From Brachypodius melanocephalos (taxonomy: Eukaryota > Chordata > Aves > Passeriformes > Pycnonotidae): a stretch of 64,000 nucleotides of DNA. The first letter of the stretch is position 1, and each line of letters starts with the position of its first letter. The notes below the pieces were generated by a model. That model made no database searches. It had not been told where the DNA came from and saw nothing but the letters and a program-made list of their open reading frames with translations. Where the stretch lies: the NCBI GenBank assembly GCA_013398615.1, contig VZSR01000520.1, forward strand, positions 21,875,265-21,939,264, read 5' to 3'. The translations under genes were made by a program, and so were the position numbers. This document shows positions 12,990 through 26,362 of the stretch, in pieces.

Positions 12990-13330
12990 GGAAGGGAAAG
13001 GAGGGAGGGAAGCGGGCAGGACTGGACTGGAGAAGCAGCTGCAGTGCAGTGTCAGGAGGAGATGAGGAGAAGGGAGACAGGGGAACGAGGGGGGCGAGAG
13101 AGGGAAAAGAAAGGGGGAGAGGAGAGGAGGGGAAAGAATGAAAAGAGTGAGACAGGAGGAGGAGAGGACAGAGTGAGTGGGAGAGGAGAGGAGGGGAGAG
13201 AGTGAGTGGGAGAGGAGGGGAGAGAGAACGAGTGAGACAGAATCGGTGGGAAGGGAGGGAGGGAAGAAGGGAGGGGGAGAAGGAGGGAGCGAGCGGTGTA
13301 AATGGTGGGCGAGGGAGAGAGTGGGAGATG
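12990..13330. repeat. polypurine/polypyrimidine tract (GGA/GAGAGG-rich)
   Basis: About 340 bp of nearly pure purine on the plus strand, made of variants of GGGAGAGGAGAGGAGG, GAGTGAGTGGGAG and GGGAGGGA. It reads as CT-rich sequence in the NOVA1 direction and may be part of the 5' UTR or core promoter. The open frames across it are low-complexity artefacts. Confidence 0.85.
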
Positions 13331-16300
13331 ATTCACGCTGTTTCTGAGCCCCCTTCTGCCCCTGCCCGCCCTAGTGCCGCGCCTGACGCTGCGGCTCAGC
13401 TGCCCGGCGCTCCCGGGCTCGCGTGCCCTCCCTCGCTGCCGGGCTCGTGTGCACGGGGGTAGAGAGGGGGATCGCTGCCGGGGTGGTGCGGCGCGGCTCC
13501 GCTCTACCCCAGCACCGCGGGCGGCCGGCTGGGGGCTGGGGCCGCCATCCTCGGCTGCACCGCAGAAACCCTAAAGGCAGGAGAGGTTAGAACCATGGGA
13601 GGGGGCACAAGGACGGGGGTGTACGAGTGCAGGCGGGGGCTGGGGGGGTGATGGGGGGGTGATAAAACAGAAGGGCGGGGTTTCCATGGGAGACAGGCGG
13701 GAGATGCGGCCAATGGGAACAAAAGAGAGAGAGGCCGGGATTGCAGCGTCTCGCCAATGCCGGGCCGCCGCTGGCAGAGCCGTTGAGGGAGGCGGGGGCG
13801 GTTTAACCTCTGCGGCGGGGGCGGCGGCGGCGCGGGCGTGCGCGGGGGCCGGCTGCCGCCCCGGGAGGGTCCCCGCCGTGATGCGGCGTCACCTGGGTTA
13901 CGCGCTGCGCCTCACAGGCCCGCAGCTGCGTGGGAGCACGGCCGAGATCGCCTGAGGAGGCGGTGGGATAGCGGGCACATGTCCTCGTCCAGGCTGGCTG
14001 CAGCACGGGCGGTACGGCCGCGGCCCTCCCGCCGTCCCCGCTCGGTCCCTGCCGGCCGGTGCCACCGCGGGTGGCGGGCGGGGACAGTGCTGCCGCTCCG
14101 CGCTGGAGCCGCGGACGCGTCGGGCTGCGTCGCGCAGGCTGCGTAAAGAAATTAATAAAGATATGGTTGTAACGCTGTGACAACCGGTCTAGCCGGAGCT
14201 GTGCGACACAAAGCCGCGTTGCTTACCTAAATATTCCGTAGAGAACTTAAAGATATTTCACTGCGGCGAAGGTTATTTCTGCTTACAAATCTCAAATTAT
14301 TCAGGTGGAAGATTAAAACGTTGTAAGATGCGGGGGGGATGGGGAAGCAGGGCTCGGGGGATTGTCTGTGCACCAGGAAAGCATTTTTACTATTTGACTG
14401 TTTGCTGTTTATTGACTCGTTTTCTTTGGGGAAAAAGTCTCAAGCCGCTGTAACTGTGACGGTAGTGGTCAGTACTGGAGCATCAATTCCGTACAAAATT
14501 TGGGAACGTGTTATTGCGTTACACCACGCTCTGTGCTAAATTCGTATTGATGTGTGTGTGTGCGCGGCATGGCTGCTGACTCGATTCCTCCTAATACACG
14601 AGCTTAAAACCTGGCTGTGGATGAAATCCAATTTCCATTCTAAGCTCCCTGGGAGACAGCCTTAGTTTTAGTAATCACTTACCATTAATACTGCCCCAAA
14701 CAATTTTTAAAATACACATATCATGTATAATACATAGCACATCACCTCTGCTTATAAATTACGAGTCAGATAGGTAATGCATTATAGGATATTTAACCAT
14801 GCACACAACTAACATCTAATCACGCTCCTGCCCAAATGCATTCACAAATTAAGAACTCAATCCAGCACTGTACATAGGAAACTTTCAATGACTTCTTTGG
14901 GAATTGTGTTCCAGGAATGTGATATCTATCCTCCTTGCCAGCAGATGAAATAGATCCAGCAGATTCAGTAACAATTTGATAGCATATATGGTCAGAAAAA
15001 TGATTGAATAAAAATGGAATATTCTTACTCATCATATACCCCTTGTATCTAAGATACTCTGACTCATAATTGCTTAGTTTACTGACTGAAATAAAATTCT
15101 AGGCTTCTGTTACCTTGGCAGTTGCTGACACAATTATGGTACAGCAAACTGGAGAATGGCTCTAGCTCTTCCATTTTCTTTACTAAGTTATAACTGAAGA
15201 ATTTTATTAGTATTTGAGCCAGAAAGAGCACGGCATGAGTTGTAAATCTCAGGTCCAGTTTGTAGGATCATCAGTCCTAAGAGGCCTCTTTTTATTTGTA
15301 AAGCAAGCAAATGTCTAACAGAAACTTTTGAAGACAAAAATAAAAACCACGATGTTCAAATTAAGCCATCTTGAGTCGATTTCCGCAGTGGAACTGGGTA
15401 AATTGTAACACTGCTCTCTTTATCTCACTGACTATGTCCCATTCATCTCTAGCAACATTGAAACAAACAATTCTCTGGTTTTTAGACCACATCTGTTTTA
15501 CTGTGCCCCCTGCACCAATTTTAATTATGTGACAGATCTGATTGGATTCAGCACCTGCAAGTCCTCCCTTTGGGATCTCCAATTAGCTTATAAAACATTT
15601 ACTTGATTGCATTCTTGAAACAAAAGTATTGTTTCATCCTAACAACAGAAATATTAAAATGCAGAATAAAAAAAGGTTTTAACGTGATAAGCGTCTACGT
15701 TGTTTGTGTGTCTAGCTTCCATAAGCTTAGAGGGAAAAGTGGTAATCCTGAAACCTAATTTCCTCAGACTCAGCAGATGTCTGTCCTGTGTTAGCCTGTT
15801 TCTTTACTGACAGCTGTTTCACAAGTGCCTCCCCTCGTCCCTACAGAATGCCTTTTGTTTAATGATTTCCCTCTACATTATCTCCCATCCCACTTAGACA
15901 AGCTCTTTCAACTTTTCTAGTAGTTTTAGAAGGGTTTTTTTATAGTTTCAAGACAGACTTATTTTTGAAGAAGCTAGCTTTAACTATGTAACTAGTCTCT
16001 CAGCTAGTTTCTTAGTAACTGTTCTACTTAACTAAGCCCATAGCTGCACGTAATCGGCATTTCAACAAATACTGATTTAGCATTTAGGAAAATTTTAATT
16101 ATTACATCTTTGCTTCAGAAAATGCGCTTTTTTCCTCCTTATTTAATTGCTTGGAGCAGTGATAATGAAGGTCTAAGGGGGAATATCACATAAAGTGCAG
16201 CCCTCTAGTGGCAGAGGTCACTCGGAGTTTAGAGCAAGCTGGGTCTTTGTCATGGCTGGGGGCAGTGAAAGGAACAGCTTTTAGCAAAATGCAGGCAACT

Positions 16301-17758
16301 GCTCTCCATTGTTCACGGTCTGAAGCATGAGCGAAAATTGTTGTGTCCGCCTGTAATACCACCTTGCTCACACTCTGTTGTAATAGCTGTGCAGAAAATA
16401 CTGATGGAAAATATAAAAAAGTGTGTACCAGTAGAGTTGTCCTCTTTTTCCAAATCTATAATCTGTTGTTCATCTTTTCTGTTTTCGGCCAGCTCCAGAC
16501 TGGCATACCAGACCAGAGATTTTTCAAGCTGCTGTGGGATCTTGATTTCTTTCCTATCTGTATCAGTTATAGCCTACCATATAATGTATTCTGTAACTTC
16601 AGTAAGAGTTTGTTCAGAGATGACATGGAGTACAAATTCCATTTGCCAGCTTTACTTCTAAAATCATTCTCAGCTGGTAGAGATATGGATGGTAGCATTC
16701 AAATTAATCTCTCCCTCTGACATGAAACCTATGCTTAGAATTGAAAGGGGTTAGGGACTGGGAGAAATTAACCATATGTATTAACAAAAAGAAATCTGCA
16801 TAAGAACTCAGGAGAAGTTTTAGTAAACATCATTTAATCTAATAAAGTCTACTTTGTGGAACAAGACTCAAATCTCCTGTTTCTTTTAGAGGTGATGGAT
16901 AGTTCTCATCTGACTAACAGAATGAAGAGTTCATTTTTCCCCTTATGGGAAATATGACAGAGTCCAATAATCACTAGATGAAAAACGATACCTCTTAAAC
17001 ATCTTGGCTAGGTAAAAGAAAACAGATTCTGTCTTTGTCCAAAAGGACTGGCAGCTTTTCATCACTGGATGGTTGCTGTGGCTCCTGTAAACTTTGACTT
17101 CGCTAGAATAACCATTAGATATTGAACTCAGAAGATTCTTTCAAAGACTTTGCCACCTGTCTTCTGTTTATGAAACTTTTTTCCTCCAATAATCTACCAG
17201 TTAAACTATTACTATTGTTGATTAAGTTATCCAATTGTTGTTTGTTTAAATACTGCAGAATTTGTTCATCAGTAAATATTTTTTTAATTTCAGTGGAACT
17301 TCTCCAAGCTTCCAGCAATATTAACCTGAAAAAAAATCAAACCCAGCATTTGGGAAAAAAGCGAAACACATATTAGACAGAAAATGATCCGATTATCTGT
17401 TTTTTCCACATTCACACTACTTTTATTTTCTGCATTATATTATATGCATTTCTGAACTAAAAGCCAAGTGTTAATAGTCATACTCTTCACTGAAAAGAGC
17501 ATGGACAACTGCTAAACTTTTTCATATTGTAGATCATTGTTGTATAGTAACTTTCTTTTTCTGGGAAACTGAGGATGATAACTTTAAATCAGTAAAAATG
17601 TCACCATAGTATTTGTCATAACGTTAATATATTCACTGAAAATTTTCTGGTGGTGGAAGGAGGAAGTGTTTGTAGGAAATCAATGTCCATTTCTTCTCTC
17701 TCAGCAGAGAGGTCACTTGTGTCATTTTCTGACAAAGATCATCAAAATTCACAGATCC

Positions 17759-17781
17759 TTTTTTTTTTTTTTTTTTTTTTT
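17759..17781. repeat. poly-T tract
   Basis: A run of 23 T residues. No adjoining retroposon body was recognised. Confidence 0.9.
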
Positions 17782-18102
17782 AACTTTTCTTCAGGATTAA
17801 GAAATTGAATTGATCTGAGTTCTTCATTGCTGAAACTGTAGATCAGATTTGTATGGGGTTACCTGGGGACTTACCTAGATCTCATGTAGAAAACAAGATA
17901 GCCCAGTACAAGGTAATTTTTTCATCTCTCCCAAGGAATTGACATTGTGGATCCAGATATCTGAAACTAGGCTGAACACTTACCTCAAAAAGTCATCCCC
18001 CCGCTGATCTTTATGTGCAGTAATTTAAAGACCTGTCATTTCTCAGAATGAACAACAAATAAAAACTAGATTTCAACTGCTTTCCAAAAACAGTAGTATC
18101 TT

Positions 18103-18183
18103 CTGGTGGGTTTTTTTGGTTGGTTTTTTTTTTGTTTGTTTGGTTGGTTGGTTTTTTTGGTTTTTTGTGTGTGTGTGTGTATG
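18103..18183. repeat. G/T-rich simple repeat
   Basis: TTTGG, GTTTG and GGTTGGTT variants end in a (GT)n run near 18166..18180. Confidence 0.85.
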
Positions 18184-20735
18184 TTATCTTGGTTTTAATA
18201 GAAAAATAGATATTCTGGAATTAAACTGATATAAACGAGGAGTAATTCCACTGTGATGAAACAATGTAATATCACATGTGAGAAATAGCAGGATCTCCTT
18301 GTGTAGCTTTGTCAGTTTACAGTGTTACTGATTGTGTACCTTTTGTTACTGTCTTACAAAAGCACACTGGTGAAGCCTCTGTCCAGAAACTGAATTCAAC
18401 CAGGTATCACTGCAGATGCTTCTGTATGTATTCCTTTAACAGTATGGTGAACAGTGTATTTTTCAAGGAATCAGCATAACTATTTCCAATCTGTTACTAT
18501 AATTGCTCTAACAGTATTACTATTTTATGTGTCATTTTGCCCACCCACCACCAACTGTCTTATTTGTTTGAAATTTTGGCACTTTCCAATAAGTAAGGAA
18601 AAAGATACATTAACAGCAAAATCAGTTTCTTTGATTCTGTTGTCAAAAAAAAAGCTGGATCCCCTTTCTCTAATAGTGCAGTCTTACAATATGGGACCTT
18701 ATACAGGATTGGTTCAGAATTTCACTGCTGTTCAACTCATATACAAGAGTTATGTTAGTGGAGAAGATCAGAAATCTTCCTGGAAAAGGAATGGAAAGTG
18801 GAAAAGTAAACATATTGCACAGTAGACAAAGGAAAAATGAGGAGACAATAATGACAAAGGTGCTGTTTTGGTTTTTTTTTTTACTATAAACAAAATTTAA
18901 ATGATGTAGCGAAATTTGAGTTGCTCTGATCATTTTTACTCTCTAATAAAATGTATATTACTTGAGATTATTAAAGACAGCTATATCCTAGTAAAATTGT
19001 ATTAGTAAACTCTCCTACTGTTAATCACCAAGAAACTCCATTTTGTCCTGCATAATTTATTATCAATTTTCCAAATAATAAGCTACTCTAGCAGAAATTA
19101 GTCTTACAAGTATAACACTATTATAATGGTAGAAATTTTGCCAGTGGAAAGGCAAAAGAGTGTCTCTAATACTATTGAAATGGAGACCTAGATGTCTTTA
19201 AAAACACTTTTTAAATGCTTACTATGAAAAAAATATTTCAGCAGTATATTACAAATTAAATATTCAGCACAGCAAGATTTTAGGAAACAGTTATTACCTT
19301 TAAGAATACACTGAGAACTTTAAAAGATTCCTCCCTGAAATTTAGCTAATACCTTAGAATTTCTTCTTCAAGAAATTATTTCACTCCACCAACAAAATTT
19401 AATGATTCCATGTTTTTTCTACCCAGTTGAAATTGATTCCTACAAAATACCCCTTAACTGGTAGGTCTTCTTGTGGGGGAGGGCAAACAGCTAAAACTGA
19501 CTGCCAGGATAAATTGGCCAGAATGATTTGGCACATACCCTGGGTTTGCCATGAAAACATGTATCTGTGTGTCAGCTGCACACAAAGGCTATCTTGGCCC
19601 CAGAGAAAGCACAGGGATTAGGCATAATGCTGCCTATTTGAGACAAAGGGTGTTCCTTAGTGCAGGGAGGTTAAAACAGACAGCTCATCAGTAGTACAAG
19701 TCTATCTGAATTATTTAGATACCATTTTGAGCCTGAAGGAAATGGTGGCAGATTATTAATGACTTTTGGGGTCTATTCATCTCTTTATTTTGTTTCAGTG
19801 AAAGCAGTGCTGGAAACATGAAAAGGTGCCAAAATTTGAGATCATTTTTACTTTAATCACTTACAAGATTTAAAATCACTTTCTCATTTCAATGCTAGTT
19901 GAAAAATATAACTGATTTTGATTTATATTTCACTTAGGCTTATGAGGTTGCTATTTATGTTTGTAAGTGGGTGCATGACCAAAGTGAACGGAACAACTCA
20001 TATGCTCTAGAAAATAGAAGTCCATGGATCTACTGGATGAAAACTGTTTTATTGATTTCAAGGGGATCTAAGTCATTCAATAAAAAATGCTTCAGGGAAA
20101 AAAATAGTGAAGAGAATAAAGAAACTATATTAAAGATATAGACTGCAATGCGTTCTTGCAATAGGAGATACCCTTGTCATATTCCAGTGATGGTCAATTT
20201 GAATTAAATTTGCATAGAAATATTTATGGGTATGTAATAAGAACATATAGAAAAGTATTTAGGAACATATATTTTTAAATTTCTAATTAATTATAGATAA
20301 ACAAAGTAACAGCTGGTATATTATTTAAAATTTGGCAGTTGCAAAAATGAAGATTAAGCACGCCGTTTCCAATAATTTAAAATCAAAAGTTAAGGTTAAA
20401 ATCTTTACATAGCCATGTGTTATGTTGATAGTAAACAGACCTAAATAAGGTAGTATAGAAGGTTACACATTATACTTATAAAAAGGCCTGATTATTTTTA
20501 CTGTGCAATTTTTTCTGAATATTTTTGTTGCAATATTTCTGGCAAGTAGAAGGACTCTTGTTTCAAAATTACTAAATGTTTGTATTTTTCTTTTCATTCT
20601 TATTTTCATTCAAAGGTTCAGGTTGTTTCCTCTAGAACAGAAAAAAAAAAATCATATGTTGGAACAGTAAAAATAAAATTGCTGCAGAACTGAGTCATTG
20701 CAAGTGAGATGAAAAATAAAAAAAGTACAAATTAC

Positions 20736-20751
20736 AAAAAAAAAAAAAAAA
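20736..20751. repeat. poly-A tract
   Basis: A run of 16 A residues in AT-rich sequence, with no recognisable element attached. Confidence 0.85.
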
Positions 20752-21684
20752 CCAACCCAGAAACAGGATCATAGTGCATTAGCAACAATGCTTGCAGATT
20801 TATCATGGCTCACAACAAAGGTATTTATAAGTGGACCTCCTGCCTCTGTTGCATGCTGTCATTGCTTTGGATTGACTGCTGTTAGATCCCTGTAATCCTG
20901 AGCCCCGGGATCTTGTCCTACATGTTTACCCCACTTGGTATGCATGTCAGTACGTATTTAAAATGGAAATGAACTCTAATCTTTGTATGTGTTAATAGAA
21001 AAGGGTTTTAATCTCCTAAACCCCATATTTACCATGGTTTTGTTTTGTTGTTTGGATTTTTTTTAAAAATAAAGTTTATAAAAAGCTGTGTTCAGAATTT
21101 CTGCTTCTCTTTGTTGGTTTATCCACTTGAGTTTGGTTAATATTTGGCATTTCTTAACTCAATAGTGTCATGGCAATAACATTATGGAATATATTCAAAG
21201 AAGAGGAGAAAAATAGATTAACAACAACTACTGGTCTAAAAATTACATTTGAATAATGGAAAGTCTTGTCAACTTTCTTATTTGTACTGCACTTATAAGA
21301 ATAAAATTTTGTGTTTTAGAAGATTCATGTTACAGATGTAGAAATTATATATGATTGCCATTCATTCATAAGATTACGTTGTCGTATAGATGTTACGGGA
21401 AGATTAAAATCTAAATATTATCTAATTTAAAAAAAGTTCATTAAAGCTATCATATCCCATTCCACTTGAAAATGCATTGTGGACAACAGAGGAAAAATAA
21501 TGTACTTCCTTTGAATCTGGTAAAAAAGTCATCAATATAGTTGAGTTCCAGTCCTCAATTCCATAAGAAAATTTATATTTGCAGTTGCTTTTTTACGCAG
21601 TACAATTCCTGCATCATGTAGGATCTTTGTGAAAGTTACTGCTATTTCCATATTATGATTGTTATTAATAAACATTTGCATCAT

Positions 21685-22060
21685 CCAGCTGCTCCTTGGA
21701 ACGGTTGGAATGGTTTGATGACCATTTCTCTGCGAACCCTGTTCTAGTGACTGACCACCCTCTCAGTGAAGTACCTTTTCCTGATCTGGTTCTGGTTGAG
21801 ACATTTCCTGATGGAGCTTCATTCCATTTCCTCATGTCCTATCACTGGTCACCAGAGAGAGAAGATCAGCACCCTCCTCTCTGCTGCTCTTCTTGAGGAG
21901 ATTGAAGACTGAGATGAGGTCTTCCCTCAGCCTTTTCTTCTCCAAGCTCCAATAAACCAGGCGACCTTGGCTGGTTCTCCTTGCCTTTCACCATCTTGGC
22001 CAACCTTTTCTGAACAATCTCTGGTCATTATATGCTGTTCTTATGTCGAGGACAATAACA
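21685..22060 (-). mobile_element. CR1 LINE fragment (3' region), minus orientation
   Basis: The plus strand reads as the reverse complement of a CR1 3' region. It contains the TCAGTGAAGTACCTTTTCCT, TCCTATCACTGGTCACCAGA and TCTTCCCTCAGCCTTTTCTT segments in the usual order. The copy is diverged and lacks the terminal ATTCTATG repeats. CR1 is the dominant LINE of birds, and its copies are normally 5'-truncated. Confidence 0.85.
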
Positions 22061-25000
22061 CACATGTGAAAGCACTAGAGCAATTTGTACAGTGGTGTGA
22101 TATGATAAGGATGCTTTTTTCTTAAGAACCTTATGGAAAACATAACCACCTGGATAGAACCTTATTCCTGGCATAAATTCATTTACATCAGTAGATTGTC
22201 ATTAGGGAAATAGACCTTCCACTTAGAAAATGCATTTTAAATTTATAGAACTTCTAATTTTTGTCTAGTAAAAGTAGTTTCAGCATATTTCAGTCTGCTT
22301 TATTGGTTTCGAGGTTGCTTTTGGAACTAAAGGTGATGTGATGAATATGTCAGGCAACTCAGTCAGTAAAATCTCCACTTTTAATATCTGTCAACCAGTG
22401 TGTCAGGTTATTTCCCAAGTTCAAGTAACAAACTGATCAGCTAAGAATGCATTAGATAAAGTATTTAATGTACTTGAAAAGTACACAAAAGATTATATTG
22501 ATTTCATTAAAACATTACGATTCTAACATTATACACAATCAGTAAAGCTAATTTTTTAAGCAAAATTTGCAAGAGTTAAAATTCTTAGAGCAAAAATATC
22601 TTTGCTTAGTTGCACATATTTTTTAATTTTAAAGTAAATGTGTTAACAGAAATGGGACTATAACAAGCTGTAATTTTAAAGCTTAGCTAAGTTTAGATAG
22701 CAATAGAATAGTCATTCCAGCATGCTTTACTATTTAATGTAAATTCTCCCTGCCCACCGCCCAAATTAACTTATTGTGCTCTTTTATGAGTTTAACATCT
22801 TATGAAGATAAACATTTGGTGCAACTTTTCACAATTTCAAAAAACAATAGAAGATGATAATTCTAGGAAATGAACATGTTGAGGGTTTTTTTTCAGTTTT
22901 TAGTGTCTGACTGTACTAGTCACAATTTAGGCAGTAGCCACATGTGTTTCTGCCAAATTCAAAGATATTATTCTGTATCAAACCCTGAAAGATTTTGTTC
23001 AGTTACACAAATGTCTATTCACTTAAGTAGTCTTTATTCATATATGTGATCATATTCAACACAATTTTTTAAGAATAATCAAAACACTGATGTGTTCCAA
23101 AAGAGTATCTTCTCTTTTCTCATGTTTTTGCACAATTTTCTATACTGGCAAATATTCTGAAGAAATTATTTAAATTCTTTATTACATACAGCAATACATG
23201 CCTGTAAAACATTTTGTGTTCCTATTTCTATAACAACATACATTATTTTTGATCATTGTAATCTGAAGCTTCACTGTTCTTAAAATACTGCTTTGTCGAT
23301 CAGATTTCTTGTACCTAGATAAATATTACTTTGAAAATGTATAGAAAATATCAATACCTCAAACTTTTGTATTTGTCAACTCTGACTGTTGTTAATTATC
23401 TTTTGGACTTTTGGAAAATTATTCATTATTACATTGTCACGATGTGGGGGAACTGGACTGCACTCCCTCCAAATATTACGCATTACATCAAAATGGATTA
23501 CATAAAAATGGTTGCAAGCCATTTCTCTCATCATTGCAATTGTCACATTAGTGAAAGAAAACAGTCAGCTTTCCATGAACATTTTATTTCCTTAGAGTCT
23601 CTAAGATTTCCCAGGAGAATAAGTCATATAATCAAGCAAAAATGCTTGGTGTGATCAATTCTGCAACACTGCGTTACTGTTCTTGGAAAGTCATTTATGA
23701 AAGAATTAACTGTGTCCATGTTATTCAGTGTTGTTCTACATACCTTAATAAAACATATGATGACAGCAGGCATGGGTCATGGAAGTTTGAACATTATTTT
23801 ATAGTGACTGGTTTCAATATTCAGTTTGATGAAATGAACATTCTGGGTAAATCCAGCCACCTGAGGATGAAGTTAAAAATTATAATTACTTTATGAAAAT
23901 AAATAGCATATCACTTGTATTTGGTGAATTTCAGTTTTATTAAAAATCTCTAGGATCTGAATTACATTTAAATGACCCAAATCTTTAAAATAAAAGAAAA
24001 ATAGATCATCTATTAAAATGCAAGTGTGTGCATATATGCGTGCTTATACCTGTGTACACACAAATAAAATACATGCATATGGATGATGTACATACCTGGT
24101 ATATGTAAGTATATTTATGTTTATGTGTGTTTTCATACATAAAACTACACAGCAATTTTGAGCCCTCTAGTGGTAAGAAACCTCTCGTTAAGAAAGCAAT
24201 AATCTCAGCCTAAGTCTATCCACTCTAACAGGCAAGTGTCTAAACTCTACAGGATGATTACATCTTCATATAAATTCACTATAGCTCACTGCTGTTGGTA
24301 TGGGTCTGTAAATACAAATGTTAATAACAACATAGATCTGCAAATTATGTTATTGGTTCCAGCATGGTAACTTTTCTACCTTTTATCTGTTAAAAAAAAA
24401 AATCAATTCTATATTCTTTTGACACATTATTGATAATTTGTGATACTCATTAAAAAAGAAAAAAACAAAACAAAAACCCCTCACGATCTCCTGACACAAA
24501 TACTGTTGAATAAAAGGGAAATGTTTTCAAGCATAGCATCCTCATTCTCAGCCTTGCATTACATAGTTACACGTGCAGTTACTACAGGGAAAGGAGAAAA
24601 AAAAATTCTGCATTTTGGATTGGGAAAGTTTTCATAACATATAACTTCAGCCATCTAAAAGCTGGGTTTCTAGGCTAAGCTGGTGGTTTGTACTAACCTT
24701 GTTGTCACTGGAGGCAAATAGGTTGTTTGAGAATGAGTTGACTTGTAAAGGTGCCTGGGAGAGAGCTGTAAAATGGGCAAAATATTTATGGAGGCAAGGG
24801 TCTCTACATTTTTTGAGGAGACATAGATAGCAAACTTGGAATCTAGGTTTTCTTTTTTTATAAGGCTAAAAAAATTATATAAAAAGCCTAGATATGAAAA
24901 AGATTAAATAACACAATAATAAATACTATTGTTTATATCAGACTATAAGATGTAATTAAATATTAATTAATATGTATATTATAATAAGATGTTAATAAAT

Positions 25001-25884
25001 AAATCTCAGCCAGGTTAATCATCTACATGGCAAAATCCTTCTGCAAGATTACTACCACTTTGAGGAAGCTCCAGAATAACATTCAGAAGTGGGGTTTTTT
25101 CTGGCGCAGGATAGATTTGATGGGCTCCAAAGACAAAATTTTCTTTAATTTTTTTCAGGAAATTTCTGCAAGAACAAGGAAGCACAACTGTTCAGTGTGG
25201 TAAGATTTCTAAGCTCTTTTCACAAGGAAATCTTACCAGGAGGATCTTAACTATTCTTTCCCTCTGTCCATAGTCCCAAAGTCATGAAACTCTTTGACTC
25301 TCAAGAATAATGAAAGCATAATGGATATGGGCTTTTATTTATATATGTGATTATATTCAACACAATTAAGAGATAAAGATCTGTGTTTCTGGAATTATTT
25401 AATATAAAAAATAGTATATTATTTTATGGTTGTAATCTGTTACGTTACAAAAGCTTAGTCGTAAGCAATTAATTCTCATTTTAAAAAATAAAGCAACAGT
25501 TTTCTCTTCAATGTACTAAAGCAATTCAAATATATTGTTATTCAATTGCTTGTGTGGTTATTTTTTACATCTATCAAAATTCTATAATGTATGATACAGA
25601 AATTAACTCCTAAAAGGGAATACTTTCATTGGATGCATGCATAATTTGTACAAGTTTTTTTTGTTTGTTTGTTTTGGGTTTTTTTGGTTTTTTTAATAAG
25701 GTTATCTACGCAAAATGAGCAAGACGGAACGTAATTTTTGTGTGTGATAACAGTCCACTTCAGGCAGGTACTGTGAGTTAAGGTTGGAATATAGTTCCAG
25801 CATGCAAGGATATGATTATCATAAAGACTGGAGTAGCATTATGCCTCATGGAAGAAAACACTGGTGACTTCAAAAGGTGAAAAA
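22061..25884. other. intergenic sequence
   Basis: AT-rich sequence with no recognised gene or transposon. It includes alternating TG/TA-like sequence at about 24025..24140 and a G/T-rich T-run block at 25655..25696. Confidence 0.6.
25655..25696. repeat. T-rich simple repeat with GTTT units
   Basis: T runs are interrupted by GTTTGTTTG and GGG. Confidence 0.85.
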
Positions 25885-25934
25885 ATTACAGAACTGCAGA
25901 ATGGGTCAGGTTGGAAGGGAGTACAGTGGGTCGT
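25885..25934 (-). mobile_element. CR1 LINE fragment, left part split by an LTR
   Basis: ACAGAACTGCAGAATGGGTC followed by AGGTTGGAAGGGAGTACAGT is the reverse complement of a CR1 3' tail. The homology stops at the LTR boundary and resumes at 26363, so this and the right-hand fragment were once one element. Confidence 0.8.
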
Positions 25935-26362
25935 TGTCGAGATGGCCACTGCACTCAGAGTGCTTCAATAAAAACTTCAGGGGGCTTCAAGTATCAGGAC
26001 CTTGTTATACAAAAAGTCTTTCATACCTTTTCTATGCATCTTTCCAATGCACAGCTCCACACAGCTCTGGCTCTTTCTCTCTTTCTTCCTTCTTTAGTTC
26101 CAGCTCGCTGCTTCCTGTCCCTTGCGCAGCTGCCTGTCCCTGTCTGTCCCTCGTACAGTGGCTCACCTGATCTGTCCCTTGACCGACCTCCTGTCCCTTT
26201 GTCCTCACAGCACAGCCAGCAAACCTCAACTGACTCCTCCTGGCTCACCTGCTCTTTATCACACCCTTAGCCTTGAGGGCAAGGCTGTTCCCACTCTTCG
26301 GTGATTAACACAGCTGCAAGGTGTCAGCCACAAGATTGTCTTTAGCTCTATCTCTATCCACA
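25935..26362. mobile_element. solo LTR of an avian endogenous retrovirus (copy A), inserted in a CR1
   Basis: A 428-bp element runs from TG (TGTCGAGATGG) to CA (CTCTATCCACA). It is flanked by GGTCGT on the left and GGTCAT on the right, a near-perfect 6-bp target duplication, as made by ERVK- or alpharetrovirus-like integrases. It interrupts a CR1 whose two halves rejoin cleanly. No viral coding region is present. The open frames inside it are incidental. A closely related copy lies at 47723..48150. The direction of transcription is not certain. Confidence 0.8.

Larger units (their letters stand above)
12470..14155. promoter_or_regulatory. NOVA1: CpG island and probable NOVA1 promoter/first exon region
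   Basis: GC content and CpG density rise sharply here against an AT-rich background, in two blocks (about 12475..12790 and 13340..14150) around a gap and a purine tract. Visible elements are a GC box (GGGCGGGG, 13673..13680), two CCAAT boxes on the plus strand (13710..13714 and 13754..13758), and GCG/GGCGG runs near 13790..13850. No TATA box was obvious. The position, just upstream of NOVA1 exon 2 in the minus direction, fits the NOVA1 promoter and 5' UTR. The start site cannot be fixed. CpG-island promoters are often bidirectional, so a divergent plus-strand noncoding transcript is possible. Confidence 0.8.
14156..21684. other. intergenic sequence upstream of NOVA1
   Basis: No gene or clear transposon was recognised. 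It contains T runs, a G/T-rich simple repeat and an A run. A 73-codon frame at 15361..15582 minus (GAGGTVKQMWSKNQRIVCFN in the middle) has ordinary amino-acid composition but is unrecognised. A diverged retroelement fragment or chance are the likeliest explanations. Confidence 0.6.

Noticed and set aside
12819..13205. Frames spanning the N gap
   Set aside because: They are built across unknown bases.
13052..13336. Reading frames across the purine tract
   Set aside because: They are low-complexity P/S/L or G/E/R translations of a simple repeat.
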